Shown here: positions 1 through 6,907 of the stretch, one piece after another
Layout of the letters: every line of letters starts with the position of its first letter
How positions within the stretch are numbered: the stretch's first letter is position 1
From: Candidatus Nitrosotalea sp. FS
GTDB taxonomy: Archaea; Thermoproteota; Nitrososphaeria; Nitrososphaerales; Nitrosopumilaceae
Length of the DNA: 9,752 bases
Direction: 5' to 3'
NCBI RefSeq assembly: GCF_011319475.1
Contig: NZ_RCMC01000307.1
Span: 19,914 to 29,665, forward strand
Program-made: the position numbers and the translations under genes
The notes under the pieces: model-generated
Told to the model about the DNA's origin: nothing
Database searches by the model: none
What the model saw: the letters and a program-made list of their open reading frames with translations, nothing else

Positions 1-74
1 GAACCTAGTTGTTTGCTAAGCAGATGTTGTGAAGCAGAATATAGCATTCGTTTTCGGATTGTAGTTGGTTTCAT
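1..74 (-). CDS. rpl24: Ribosomal protein uL24 (L24), N-terminal fragment
   Basis: The gene starts with ATG at 74 and runs off the window after 24 complete codons. The visible residues begin MKPTTIRKRMLYSASQHLLS, a basic start with the 'RK..R...A..H' pattern of archaeal and eukaryotic-type L24. The family binds 23S rRNA and helps start assembly of the large subunit. Its place directly after uL14 is the conserved spc-operon order, which supports the call more than the short sequence does. An SD-like GGTGGT lies about 8 nt upstream, inside the end of the uL14 gene, and the uL14 stop is 4 nt before the start. The KOW domain lies outside the window and could not be checked. Confidence 0.8.
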   Translation of the reverse strand, partial: MKPTTIRKRMLYSASQHLLSKQLG

Positions 75-78
75 GTTA

Positions 79-516
79 TTATACCACCATCGATGCCAAG
101 TTTGCGATTCTTGGATACTTTTCTGCTGCTTCGACTGCTACAGGTCCCTTGATTTCAGTGCCCTTGATTTCACCTTCTGGTGTAACAAGCACTGCTGCAT
201 TGTCTTCAAATGTTACTCTAACTCCGCTTAATCTTCTTACAGCATATTTTTGTCTAACAATAACTGCACCAAATATTTGTCCTCTTAGTTCACCAGGACC
301 TTTCTTTACTACAACGTTACAAAAGTCGCCAACTGCTGCAGATGGATAACGAGCCACTCTGGTCTTTGTTTTTTGGACCATTACGATTTCCAAGATCTTG
401 GCACCGGTGTTATCTGCACATACTACTTGAGCTCCAAGTGGAAGTGCTCTTGTTACATATGGTCGGAATTCTTGAACTCCTTTTGCCGAAACTGCACGAC
501 TCTTTGTTGCGGCCAT
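79..516 (-). CDS. rpl14: Ribosomal protein uL14 (L14)
   Basis: This is a large-subunit protein that binds 23S rRNA at the subunit interface. The 145-residue product has the family core: ADNTGAKILEIV at about 34-45, a VGDFCNVVVKKG stretch near 62-73, and a GQIFGAVIVRQKY segment near 79-91. A basic N-terminal extension of about 20 residues precedes the core, so the protein is somewhat longer than a typical archaeal L14 of about 130 residues. The ATG at 514-516 overlaps the uS17 stop by one base (TAATG), and a GAGGT SD-like motif lies about 9 nt upstream. Both support this start and translational coupling. It lies between uS17 and uL24 in conserved order. Confidence 0.97.
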   Translation of the reverse strand: MAATKSRAVSAKGVQEFRPYVTRALPLGAQVVCADNTGAKILEIVMVQKTKTRVARYPSAAVGDFCNVVVKKGPGELRGQIFGAVIVRQKYAVRRLSGVRVTFEDNAAVLVTPEGEIKGTEIKGPVAVEAAEKYPRIANLASMVV

Positions 517-839
517 TATGATACTACCTCAACTACTACGAAGGATACACTCTTTGAAATAGGTCTGCATTCTGCAGTAAGAACAATATCGCCTTCTTTT
601 ACATCAATGCACTGTGGTCTGTGTGCGTGTAATTTGCTTTGACTACGTGCATATCTTTTGTATTTGATATCAAGTCTTGGAAATTCTTGTTGTACGACAA
701 TTGTTTTTGGTGCTCTAGCACTGACTACTTTGCCCTGAACTAGTTTACCTCTGATACTAAGAGTGCCGTGGAATGGACACAAGTCATCTTGGCAATCAGA
801 CTTTGGTGCCTTGACTTGGAGTCCTATGTTTCTAGTCAT
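516..839 (-). CDS. rps17: Ribosomal protein uS17 (S17)
   Basis: This is a small-subunit primary rRNA-binding protein with an OB fold. The 107-residue product carries the archaeal/eukaryotic-type [16 protein letters not shown] segment at about 16-31, followed by the conserved V..ARAPKT.VV core near 39-49 and a Y.RYARS motif near 60-66. Cysteines 16, 21, 77 and 91 are present; C16 and C21 lie in the segment shared with eukaryotic S11. The ATG overlaps the Rpp29 stop by 4 nt (ATGA), and GGGAG lies 7 nt upstream, so the start is well supported. The next gene, uL14, begins within the stop codon of this one. Confidence 0.97.
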   Translation of the reverse strand: MTRNIGLQVKAPKSDCQDDLCPFHGTLSIRGKLVQGKVVSARAPKTIVVQQEFPRLDIKYKRYARSQSKLHAHRPQCIDVKEGDIVLTAECRPISKSVSFVVVEVVS

Positions 840-1102
840 GCTTTTACTCCCATTCTTTCAAAGGATCTTTTTGTGATGGTGTTTCCATCTACAAGAGCAG
901 ATGTGCCATTGAAGCTGAACTGCCATGTAGAATTGTGTTTTGGTATCGTTTTGATTCCAGCTGCAGTTTGAATTGCAAACATGGATTTTGTTTCGTCTAT
1001 TACTTTACCGTGCAAGCCTATCATTTGAGAATTGGTAGATTTTACAATCAAGGTTTCAAGTCCGATTAATTCATGACGTGTGATATTTTCTGCTGTAATC
1101 AT
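836..1102 (-). CDS. rnp1: RNase P protein component 1 (Rpp29/Rnp1)
   Basis: This protein subunit of archaeal RNase P, homologous to eukaryotic Pop4/Rpp29, helps the catalytic RNA remove 5' leaders from pre-tRNA. The 88-residue product has the family's Sm-like barrel features: HELIGLE at 10-16, [11 protein letters not shown] near 28-38, an internal AAGIKTIPK strand and a short C-terminal RSFERM helix. The length fits the archaeal family. Its position between uL29 and uS17 is typical of archaea; in many euryarchaea a SUI1/aIF1 gene also sits here, but none is present. It overlaps uL29 by 4 nt (ATGA) and uS17 by 4 nt, with only a weak SD-like GAGATGA upstream. Confidence 0.93.
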   Translation of the reverse strand: MITAENITRHELIGLETLIVKSTNSQMIGLHGKVIDETKSMFAIQTAAGIKTIPKHNSTWQFSFNGTSALVDGNTITKRSFERMGVKA

Positions 1103-1302
1103 TTGGATTTCATCTCATTTAGTCTAGTTAATACTCTTGCGATATCTCTTCGAAGAGGCTTTACCTTTCCGCTGTCTTTTCGCAATGTTCCTTTAGATGC
1201 TTCAATCTTTAGTTTAGTAAGTTCGGAACGCAATTGTCCTAGTCTGTCTTTAAGATCAGTTTCATTGAACTCTCGAACTGTTTTCATCTTGATTCGGGCC
1301 AT
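1099..1302 (-). CDS. rpl29: Ribosomal protein uL29 (L29)
   Basis: This is a small, largely helical large-subunit protein near the exit of the peptide tunnel. The 67-residue product is highly charged and predicted as two antiparallel helices, with the family pattern L...R.EL.KL..EA near 23-36 and a K...RRDIARVLT.LNE signature near 46-63. The ATG at 1300-1302 overlaps the uS3 stop by one base (TAATG). A strong GGAGGAG SD-like element lies about 9 nt upstream inside the 3' end of the uS3 gene. It keeps the uS3-uL29 order seen in bacteria and archaea. Confidence 0.95.
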   Translation of the reverse strand: MARIKMKTVREFNETDLKDRLGQLRSELTKLKIEASKGTLRKDSGKVKPLRRDIARVLTRLNEMKSK

Positions 1303-2060
1303 TACTTGAGCTCCTCCTCTACTTCTTCAAATGTTTCCACAGTCTCTATCAATTTTTCTTCAAGCTCAATTACTTCACTTTCAGTGCGTGGCTTGGTTGG
1401 ATCAATCTGTGTTTCTTCGACAATCTCAATTTCTTCTGGAACTTCGACTTTTTGCTTTGTTTCTTTCTTCATTACCTTTAATTCAAATTCTGGTATGAAT
1501 CGCTCTTTTCTTGCAATTCTGATTCTAACTCCGATAAGACCCATTTTTGTTTGAACGTGTACGATATCTTCTGATACTATAACTGTAGCTTGGTGTCCTG
1601 CGCGCGGCAGTATACCTTTACTGTGTTTTTCAAAGCTTGAACGGTCACCTCTTAGTTTGCCAGAAGTTGTGATTTGTACACCCATTGCACCTGCTTCCAT
1701 TATAGTCTGCATTGTCCACATGACTGCACGTCTGAATGCAGTACCTCTTGCAAGGTGTTGTGACATTCTGTTGCACATTACACTTGGTTCAAGTTCTGGT
1801 TTTGTTATTTCAATTACTGATATCTGTGGATTCTTTAGACCAAAGTCTGTTTCCAAAACCTTTGTAAGATCTCGTATTCCACTTCCCTTTCTTCCTATTA
1901 CAATACCAGGTCTTGTTACGTGTAATCCGACTCTGGTTCCTGTTGGAGTTTTTTGAATATCAACTTCTGAAAAACCTGCTTCCTTGATTGCTTCTCTTAG
2001 ATAATCTTTCAAGAGCATCAGTTTGTAACTATCATTGATTACATTTTTCACAGATGACAT
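1302..2060 (-). CDS. rps3: Ribosomal protein uS3 (S3)
   Basis: uS3 lies at the mRNA entry site of the 30S subunit. The 252-residue product has an N-terminal KH type-2 domain with the GxxG loop GRKG at 56-59 (context [15 protein letters not shown]), then the S3 C-terminal domain with GVQI...GKLRGDR near 127-140 and [28 protein letters not shown] near 155-182 (read in two parts). Residues from about 205 to 252 form a glutamate-rich tail that should be flexible; archaeal S3 proteins often have such tails, and this one is very acidic. The ATG is one base after the uL22 stop (TAG C ATG), with AGGAG about 8 nt upstream. It is coupled to uL29 downstream. Confidence 0.97.
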   Translation of the reverse strand: MSSVKNVINDSYKLMLLKDYLREAIKEAGFSEVDIQKTPTGTRVGLHVTRPGIVIGRKGSGIRDLTKVLETDFGLKNPQISVIEITKPELEPSVMCNRMSQHLARGTAFRRAVMWTMQTIMEAGAMGVQITTSGKLRGDRSSFEKHSKGILPRAGHQATVIVSEDIVHVQTKMGLIGVRIRIARKERFIPEFELKVMKKETKQKVEVPEEIEIVEETQIDPTKPRTESEVIELEEKLIETVETFEEVEEELK

Positions 2061-2061
2061 G

Positions 2062-2517
2062 CTATAGCTCCTGAGCTACAAGCTCAACATGTGTAAGAAT
2101 GTCTATCTTTGGAGTTGCACGTCCCATTGCACGTGGCGTAAATCGTTCAAGTTTTCTGCCCTTGTGCACTGTTGCATTGATTATTTTTAATCTGTCAAGA
2201 TCCATTCCTCGATATTCTGCGTTTGATTCTAAATTGTCAAGTAATCGGATAAATTCTGATGCTGCTTTTTCTGGATATCTTCCTGCCATTACTCCAGTGT
2301 CTGACTTGTGTCCTACTTCGTTGTTGTATCTTTGGAATGGAACTGCGCGCTCCAAGTTGACAACAGATTGTAGATAACTTCTTGCAGATTCAATTGACAT
2401 CCCCTTTATTTTATGTGCAATTTCTCTTGCATGCTTGTGGGAGATTGTCTTTTCTCGTAATGCAGCACGGACATGTCGTGTTTTATCATAATTTTGGAAA
2501 GCGTAGCTAAAATGCAT
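2062..2517 (-). CDS. rpl22: Ribosomal protein uL22 (L22)
   Basis: uL22 lines the nascent peptide exit tunnel through its beta-hairpin. From the ATG at 2515-2517 the product has 151 residues and begins [18 protein letters not shown], like other archaeal L22 starts. The family core includes [16 protein letters not shown], then [16 protein letters not shown] of the archaeal insertion, and the basic hairpin segment [17 protein letters not shown]. Two starts are possible. A GTG at 2526 would overlap the uS19 stop as GTGA and add MIS. The internal ATG has an SD-like GTGAT 4 nt upstream and a better family N-terminus, so it is preferred. Reading extends to 2526 if the GTG is used. Confidence 0.95.
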   Translation of the reverse strand: MHFSYAFQNYDKTRHVRAALREKTISHKHAREIAHKIKGMSIESARSYLQSVVNLERAVPFQRYNNEVGHKSDTGVMAGRYPEKAASEFIRLLDNLESNAEYRGMDLDRLKIINATVHKGRKLERFTPRAMGRATPKIDILTHVELVAQEL

Positions 2518-2522
2518 AGATA

Positions 2523-2918
2523 TCACTTTAATGGCACGTACAAGCTAGACCTGGATGCTCCTACACCAGGTGCACCGTGTATAACTCTCTTGTTGGTTCG
2601 TACAAACTCTCCTAGATAGTGTCCAACCATTTCTGGTCGTATTGTAACTGGCAAGAATTCTTTTCCTGAATAAACATGAATTGTAAGGCCTACAAAGTAT
2701 GGTAAAACAATGACATCTCTTAGATGTGTCTTGATTTGCGTATTGGCTTTTCCAGCATTAGCAGACTTGATTTCTTCCAAGAGTTTTCGTTTGCCGTCTG
2801 TAATACCTCTTGTAAGTGATCTTCGTGCTCTTGATGGTAAAAGTTCAAAGAGTTTCTCTAGGGATAAGTTTTTGATCTCTTCGATTGCCAATCCGCGGTA
2901 CTTGTATTCTTTAACCAT
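2523..2918 (-). CDS. rps19: Ribosomal protein uS19 (S19)
   Basis: uS19 is a 30S head protein near the decoding site. The 131-residue product matches the archaeal/eukaryotic S15-type form: an N-terminal YRGLAIEEIKNLSLEKL segment, a basic ARRSLTRGI stretch, then the diagnostic IVLPYFVGLTIHVYSGKEF and PEMVGHYLGEFVRTNK segments, and the C-terminal loop HGAPGVGASRSS near 114-125. The ATG at 2916-2918 has a clear GGTGA SD-like element 6 nt upstream. Unlike other genes of this operon, it is separated from its upstream neighbour uL23 by 41 nt, because uL2, the usual neighbour, is missing here. Confidence 0.97.
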   Translation of the reverse strand: MVKEYKYRGLAIEEIKNLSLEKLFELLPSRARRSLTRGITDGKRKLLEEIKSANAGKANTQIKTHLRDVIVLPYFVGLTIHVYSGKEFLPVTIRPEMVGHYLGEFVRTNKRVIHGAPGVGASRSSLYVPLK

Positions 2919-2959
2919 TTATGCTCACCATTACTTTAGTTGATTCACGACTGACCATA
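2919..2959 (-). promoter_or_regulatory. Spacer with possible internal promoter and SD before uS19
   Basis: This is the longest gap inside the ribosomal operon. Read on the minus strand, an AT-rich TATA-like CTATAATATG covers the last codons of uL23 and its stop (about 2954-2963). A transcript starting 25-27 nt further on would begin near 2932 and leave a short leader carrying GGTGA, 6 nt before the uS19 ATG. This could be an internal promoter that separates uS19 and later genes from uL3-uL4-uL23. It is inferred from motif and spacing only; AT-rich sequence gives such matches often. Confidence 0.3.
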
Positions 2960-3226
2960 TTATAGCATTCCTATCTTTGTAGCCAAGTCTCTTGCCTTTT
3001 CAACTGTCTGGAATTTTACAAATGCTTTCTTGCCGTATACTGTTCTGCATACGTTTAGTCCGATTGGATCTTCTTTGTAGAGAAGTTTTATTGCTTCAAC
3101 AATCTTTGGCTTGGTTGCTTCTTCTCTTACCAGGAAACAAATTCTGCTTTCATTTTCAACTAGTGCAAATGTCTTTTCAGTGATGTATGGTTTTAGAATG
3201 ATGTGGTTTGCTTCTTCAATATTCAT
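2960..3226 (-). CDS. rpl23: Ribosomal protein uL23 (L23)
   Basis: uL23 sits at the tunnel exit and is a docking site for the signal recognition particle in all domains. The 88-residue product is the short archaeal form. It has the family signature KPYITEKT at about 12-19, a central FLVREEATKPKIVEAI helix segment, then LNVCRTVYGKKAFVKF near 57-72, ending with a short helix. The ATG at 3224-3226 overlaps the uL4 stop by 4 nt (ATGA), and an SD-like GGTGG lies about 7 nt upstream, so coupled translation is likely. Downstream, the expected uL2 gene is missing. Confidence 0.95.
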   Translation of the reverse strand: MNIEEANHIILKPYITEKTFALVENESRICFLVREEATKPKIVEAIKLLYKEDPIGLNVCRTVYGKKAFVKFQTVEKARDLATKIGML

Positions 3227-4038
3227 TTGTTAGCCACCAAAATTTCAAGATGAGGAGATTTTATTTTTGAGATCTCTTCAATTGCACCCTTAGAAAATAC
3301 TGTCAATCTTACTGGTACTGCACCAGGAGCCAAGTCAAGTACACTAAGACTTTTTGCAGAGACCACATCAACGCCCAAAAGCGAGTGTGATGCCTTGGAA
3401 AGATTCTTGGAATCTTTTACTACAAATAAGACACTCTTTCCTACTTTGGTCTTTCTTCCTCTTAGCAAAGGTTTTCCTGAACGACCTTTCAGTCTGCTTC
3501 GTAGTCTGTCTACATCTTGTGACAGATGTAATGCATCTAAAACTTTGACTAGATCTTTTGATTTTATTACAGATTCAATTTGGTCAGATACTACAACTGG
3601 GAATGATTCAATCTTGTCTACCTTATGGCCTCTAAGTTTTACCAGTGCAGAAGAAGTTGTTGCTGCCAATGCAGAACATAGAGCAAGACGGTTTTCTTTC
3701 TTGTTTAACATTTTGTGTATTATTCTTTCAGATGTTGGAGGATGTGCCTGTCTTCCTTTTCTTGTCATTGCGACTCCACCGGCTTGTCCTTGTCTTCCAC
3801 CTCCACCGCCTGCCATTCTTGCAACTCTTGCTTGGTGGTGACCTGTTGGAGGACTGTTGGATTCGGCAACTACGTCCATACCTGCGTTTGGATATCTTCC
3901 TTGTCTTTGGAAAGAGTGTGATTCCAAGTGCACGTATGCCTTGTGGATTAGTTCATTTCTAATAGGAGTTGAAAATACAAGTGGCAATTCTAATTCGCCA
4001 TCTTTAGAGCCTGTTGTTGTAAAGACTGGAACTTTCAT
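3223..4038 (-). CDS. rpl4: Ribosomal protein uL4 (L4)
   Basis: uL4 contacts the peptide tunnel constriction through a long internal loop. The 271-residue product has the archaeal/eukaryotic form: the QGRYPNAGMDVVAES segment near 46-60, followed by the glycine- and arginine-rich tunnel loop (RMAGGGGGRQGQAGG near 74-88, then RKGRQAHPP near 93-101). The globular part after it includes ENRLALCSALAATT near 115-128 and a C-terminal SLSVLDLAPGAVPVRLTVF stretch. The ATG overlaps the uL3 stop by 4 nt (ATGA), and GAGGT lies about 12 nt upstream. The length is normal for archaea. Confidence 0.96.
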   Translation of the reverse strand: MKVPVFTTTGSKDGELELPLVFSTPIRNELIHKAYVHLESHSFQRQGRYPNAGMDVVAESNSPPTGHHQARVARMAGGGGGRQGQAGGVAMTRKGRQAHPPTSERIIHKMLNKKENRLALCSALAATTSSALVKLRGHKVDKIESFPVVVSDQIESVIKSKDLVKVLDALHLSQDVDRLRSRLKGRSGKPLLRGRKTKVGKSVLFVVKDSKNLSKASHSLLGVDVVSAKSLSVLDLAPGAVPVRLTVFSKGAIEEISKIKSPHLEILVANK

Positions 4039-5033
4039 TTGTTAATCATTACCTCTAGTATTTTTGGTTGTGTGACCTTTGTCAATTTTGGTCTGACAGG
4101 TGCACGAAGTTTTACCAGTCTACGATAAGTTCCTGGAATTGAACCGCGTATGATAACGTAATCGCCTTCTACTACACCAAAGTGTTTGTAACCTCCCGCT
4201 GGATTAATTTTTAGTTCTTCATTTTGAGTATTGCTAACTATCATAATTCTGCTGTTGTATTGTGTTCTTTGATGAAATCCTCTCTGACCTGCTCTTGGAA
4301 CAGAGTACATGATAGTTGCAGGACTGATTGGACCTAATGTACCAAGAGCTCTGACACTTTTTCTTGATTTGTGTTGTTTCTTCTTGACACCCCATCTTGT
4401 GATTGGACCTTCGATACCTTTTCCTTTTGTAATTGCGGCAACATCAACCTCGACTCCTTTTTGGAAGACTTGATCAATCTTTACTTCTTTTCCTAAAAGA
4501 TCTTTTAAGAATGCAAATTGTTTTGCGATATCTCCGCCTTTTACTGCGACTTCAAAAACATATGGTTTCTTTTGCTCAAGTCCTGCTTTGCGTGGAAGAA
4601 CTGCTGCAATTGCATAAAGTTCATCAATTTGAACAAGAGATTTTTCTGCTTTTTCAATTGCCTTTTCATCTGGTTTTGTTTTGAAAAGTCTTGAAAGCTC
4701 TTTTGGTAAATCTTTAGCATAAACATCAAAAGTAGAATCTATTCCATATCTGTCCTTAGAGTAACCCCTGATTCCAATTATTGACATTGGAGGAGTAACT
4801 ACAACGGTACCAAGTCCGACAAGCTGTTTTCCAAAGTTCGGAGTCTTTTCACGATCGTCAATACTTGCAATACGCATACAAGCAGCTTTGAATCCGGCAT
4901 AACCGAGAAGTTTTGGTTGTTCTGCTTTTACATCAGGCCATGTCCTAATTCGGGCTTCCATGCTCTTCGCTCGACCTCTTGGCAAATATGCAAGGCTTCC
5001 CCTCCTAGGTTGACTATGTTTCCTATGACCCAT
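4035..5033 (-). CDS. rpl3: Ribosomal protein uL3 (L3)
   Basis: uL3 binds 23S rRNA near the peptidyl transferase centre and is an early assembly protein. The 332-residue product matches the archaeal/eukaryotic long form. The N-terminus is rich in basic residues (GHRKHSQPRRGSLAYLPRGR). The PRAGQRGFHQRTQYNSRI segment near 248-265 is the diagnostic loop that reaches toward the catalytic centre, preceded by RWGVKKKQHKSRKS. It is the first gene of the ribosomal operon. A TATA-like element lies 28-34 nt upstream of the ATG at 5031-5033 and there is no clear SD, so a leaderless or near-leaderless transcript is likely. The neighbouring methyltransferase gene upstream is a common archaeal arrangement. 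Confidence 0.97.
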   Translation of the reverse strand: MGHRKHSQPRRGSLAYLPRGRAKSMEARIRTWPDVKAEQPKLLGYAGFKAACMRIASIDDREKTPNFGKQLVGLGTVVVTPPMSIIGIRGYSKDRYGIDSTFDVYAKDLPKELSRLFKTKPDEKAIEKAEKSLVQIDELYAIAAVLPRKAGLEQKKPYVFEVAVKGGDIAKQFAFLKDLLGKEVKIDQVFQKGVEVDVAAITKGKGIEGPITRWGVKKKQHKSRKSVRALGTLGPISPATIMYSVPRAGQRGFHQRTQYNSRIMIVSNTQNEELKINPAGGYKHFGVVEGDYVIIRGSIPGTYRRLVKLRAPVRPKLTKVTQPKILEVMINK

Positions 5034-5076
5034 TGTTAAGCAAATTTGTCGAAAAGCCCATTATAAGTCTATAATT
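5034..5076 (-). promoter_or_regulatory. Promoter of the ribosomal protein operon (upstream of uL3)
   Basis: On the minus strand, CTTATAA at 5061-5067 is the best TATA-box candidate; a second, AATTATAG, lies at 5069-5076. With the usual archaeal spacing of about 25-27 bp from TATA to start site, the first places initiation within about 5 nt of the uL3 ATG. That fits the absence of an SD motif in front of uL3, whereas the internal genes mostly have one. Assigned from motif position only. Confidence 0.55.
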
Positions 5077-5110
5077 AGAGAATACCAAGTTTTATTTTAG
5101 AAATTAGATC

Positions 5111-5230
5111 CTAGTGCAGAAAATGCATGACACCATTTACCATCAGTATGCCTCCAATTATCACACATGCAGCACCTGCGATAATTCCAAAAAGTAAAAA
5201 CTTCTTTTTGTCAAGTGTTTTGTTATCCAA
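5111..5230 (-). CDS. Small single-span membrane protein (hypothetical)
   Basis: This short ORF lies in the gap between the methyltransferase and uL3 genes. From TTG at 5228-5230 it encodes 39 residues: a charged start MDNKTLDKKK, then about 21 strongly hydrophobic residues (FLLFGIIAGAACVIIGGILM) and a short tail VNGVMHFLH. This looks like one membrane helix with its lysine-rich side inward. An SD-like GGTGG lies 9 nt before the TTG, which supports separate translation. The frame stays open further upstream for 11 codons (FLIRDPRWQEI) to the TAG stop of the methyltransferase, with which it is in phase, and there is no ATG. No family is recognised. It could be a real small gene, a 3' relic of a longer one, or chance. 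Confidence 0.45.
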   Translation of the reverse strand: MDNKTLDKKKFLLFGIIAGAACVIIGGILMVNGVMHFLH

Positions 5231-5263
5231 TATTTCTTGCCACCGCGGATCCCGTATTAAAAA

Positions 5264-6079
5264 CTAGTTACGGGTAAGAGTGTTAAGCACTGCAAGCGTT
5301 CCAAGAATTGCTTCTTCAAGTCTGACAGTTTCTGTTGCCTGATCTGAAAAAAAGTTTAGCACCTGAGATCGTGGAATATTTCCAATGCTTTTTCCCAAGA
5401 TCTCATAGACTCCTTTTTTTGGAGAGCCAAAGACAAGCAAGACTTGTTCACGCGAGATCTCGTCAAAATATTTTTGTGTCTTGTGGATTGGTTTGCCCCT
5501 TCGTGATGTCAGTATGATAACAGATCCCCAAGTGGCAAGAAACGTGTTAAGGTTTGAGATTTCTTTTACATCATATCCCCAATACTGTGAGATCTCTTCT
5601 TTTTCGATCTGCTTTACAGTGAGAGCAGGATAGCCCTCCTTGAACTTGACTAGGATTCTCTTGCCGTCATCATCCTTACTGTAAAATGGAATCAGTTGTT
5701 CAAAGCCGACATTTACAAATTTTTTTCCTTTGTATTGCACCACAACTCCATCTCTTACATCTCCTGCCTTGATCTTTTTTGGATCGGATGTCTGTACATG
5801 TGATGGAATTTTGAGCGGACTAAGACTTCCTGCAAACTGGAAATCATCGCTTATTGGATAAAGTATCTTGCGCAGGTATTGTGGTGTTTCAAGATAACGA
5901 AGAAGATTTCGTAGTAACGATCTGTCCCTGTCTGATCCGCCAGATTCTTTGTAGATGTAAATTGTATTTACATGAAATATTGAACAAGCCCTTGCAATCT
6001 GAGATATCTTCATTGCCTTGTCAAGTGGAGTAGGTTCTTCTGAAAGTGAAGAATCTGGAATTGCGATTGAAATTTTCAA
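5264..6079 (-). CDS. SPOUT-family RNA methyltransferase (DUF171/C9orf114 type)
   Basis: This is a predicted SAM-dependent RNA methyltransferase with a trefoil knot, of the family containing Methanothermobacter MTH1 and human SPOUT1/C9orf114. In the 271-residue product, the N-terminal IAIPDS strand and the RNLLRYLETPQYLRK motif (57-71) are family hallmarks. An inserted OB-like region follows at about 95-160. The C-terminal knot part has LLVFGSPKKG near 214-223 and TETVRLEEAILGTL near 249-262. The start is TTG at 6077-6079 with AGGA 6 nt upstream; an ATTTTATAGC element at 6101-6110 is well placed for a start site near 6080. The family is often next to rpl3 in archaea, suggesting an rRNA target, but the modified base cannot be read from sequence. 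It lies 39 nt after psmA. Confidence 0.85.
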   Translation of the reverse strand: MKISIAIPDSSLSEEPTPLDKAMKISQIARACSIFHVNTIYIYKESGGSDRDRSLLRNLLRYLETPQYLRKILYPISDDFQFAGSLSPLKIPSHVQTSDPKKIKAGDVRDGVVVQYKGKKFVNVGFEQLIPFYSKDDDGKRILVKFKEGYPALTVKQIEKEEISQYWGYDVKEISNLNTFLATWGSVIILTSRRGKPIHKTQKYFDEISREQVLLVFGSPKKGVYEILGKSIGNIPRSQVLNFFSDQATETVRLEEAILGTLAVLNTLTRN

Positions 6080-6118
6080 TGTCTGTCCTAAGATTATTGC
6101 GCTATAAAATATTAGATG
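6080..6118 (-). promoter_or_regulatory. Likely promoter of the methyltransferase gene
   Basis: This is the 39-nt gap between psmA and the methyltransferase gene. The minus strand reads ATTTTATAGC at 6101-6110, a good TATA-box candidate only about 9 nt after the psmA stop. Its centre is about 26 nt from the TTG start, so the transcript would have almost no leader, although an AGGA SD-like motif also precedes the TTG and would serve a read-through transcript from psmA. Confidence 0.45.
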
Positions 6119-6868
6119 CTACTTTGGTCTCTTGGCAATGTTTTCTTTTGCCTTGACTGCAAAATGTTCAATGTCTTTTTCATTTGTTCTAATCAGTTGT
6201 TTTGTTGCAAGTGGGATTTGTGCCATCTTGATGTGTTTTACACCATCTTTTTCTTCGCTGACTAGATAGATAGATTCGATTGCCATTGCTGCTGCATCTT
6301 CAACTGTCATATCCTTTTTGTAGTTCTTTTCTAGAAATTCTGTAACTTGATCTGCGCCTGCGCCAATTGCTACTGCATCATATGAGATGTATGTTCCACT
6401 TGGGTCAGTCAAGTATATTGTACTGCCGCTCTTGTCAATTCCTGCAATTATGAGTGCAACACCAAATGGTCTTACACCTGCATATTGCGTATATTGTTGA
6501 GCCTGGTCTGCCAAGTGTTTTGCGACTGCCTCTACCTCGATTGGCTCGTCATATATCATTCTGTTACTTTGTGAAAAGAATCTTGCATTGTCCACTTGGG
6601 ATCTTGCATCTGGAATGTAGCCTGCTGCTGCAACTCCAATGTGATCATCGACTTGGAATATTTTTTGTGTAATATCAGAATTTTGTAATTTTCTTGGTTT
6701 TTCTTCTACTGCAAGTATGATTCCATCCTTGCTTTTGATGCCTATTGCAAGAGTACCACGTCTTACTGTCTCTATAGCATATTCAACTTGGTAAAGTCTA
6801 CCATCTGGAGAAAAGACTGTAATTGCTCTATCATAACCTGCAGCTGCTGGTAGCATTTCAAAGTTCAT
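6119..6868 (-). CDS. psmA: 20S proteasome alpha subunit
   Basis: Seven alpha subunits form each outer ring of the archaeal 20S proteasome and gate substrate entry to the beta-subunit chamber. From the ATG at 6866-6868 the product has 249 residues. It starts MNFEMLPAAAGYDRAITVFS and continues PDGRLYQVEYAIE, the alpha-type N-terminal signature. Further conserved parts are GVAAAGYIPDAR, QYTQYAGVRPFGVALIIAG and the TDPSGTYISYDAVAIGAG segment. The reading frame stays open to a TTG at 6898, adding ten residues, but that codon lies within the TATA-like GTATAAAC. That element is about 25 nt before the ATG, so the shorter, leaderless start is preferred; an ATG four codons on is also possible. The C-terminus is lysine-rich. 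It is divergent from the DUF371 gene. Confidence 0.95.
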   Translation of the reverse strand: MNFEMLPAAAGYDRAITVFSPDGRLYQVEYAIETVRRGTLAIGIKSKDGIILAVEEKPRKLQNSDITQKIFQVDDHIGVAAAGYIPDARSQVDNARFFSQSNRMIYDEPIEVEAVAKHLADQAQQYTQYAGVRPFGVALIIAGIDKSGSTIYLTDPSGTYISYDAVAIGAGADQVTEFLEKNYKKDMTVEDAAAMAIESIYLVSEEKDGVKHIKMAQIPLATKQLIRTNEKDIEHFAVKAKENIAKRPK

Positions 6869-6907
6869 CCTTTGAAGGTTTAATTTAAGTTTATACAACT
6901 TGAGATC
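6869..6907. promoter_or_regulatory. Compact divergent promoter, psmA / DUF371
   Basis: Only 39 bp separate the two start codons. On the minus strand, TTGTATAAAC (6889-6898) is centred about 25 nt from the psmA ATG. On the plus strand, TTTAATTTAA (6879-6888) is centred about 24 nt from the DUF371 ATG. The two TATA-like boxes abut, so TBP could probably occupy only one at a time, and both transcripts would be leaderless. Positions fit archaeal promoter rules; the calls are by motif and spacing. Confidence 0.5.

Noticed and set aside
3395..3841. 148-codon plus-strand open frame opposite uL4
   Set aside because: It is the reverse-strand shadow of a well-conserved ribosomal gene, with cysteine/leucine/serine-rich low-quality sequence and no recognisable domain.
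6869..6898. TTG start at 6898 for psmA
   Set aside because: The codon lies inside the probable TATA box; the ATG at 6868 gives a typical alpha-subunit N-terminus and correct promoter spacing.
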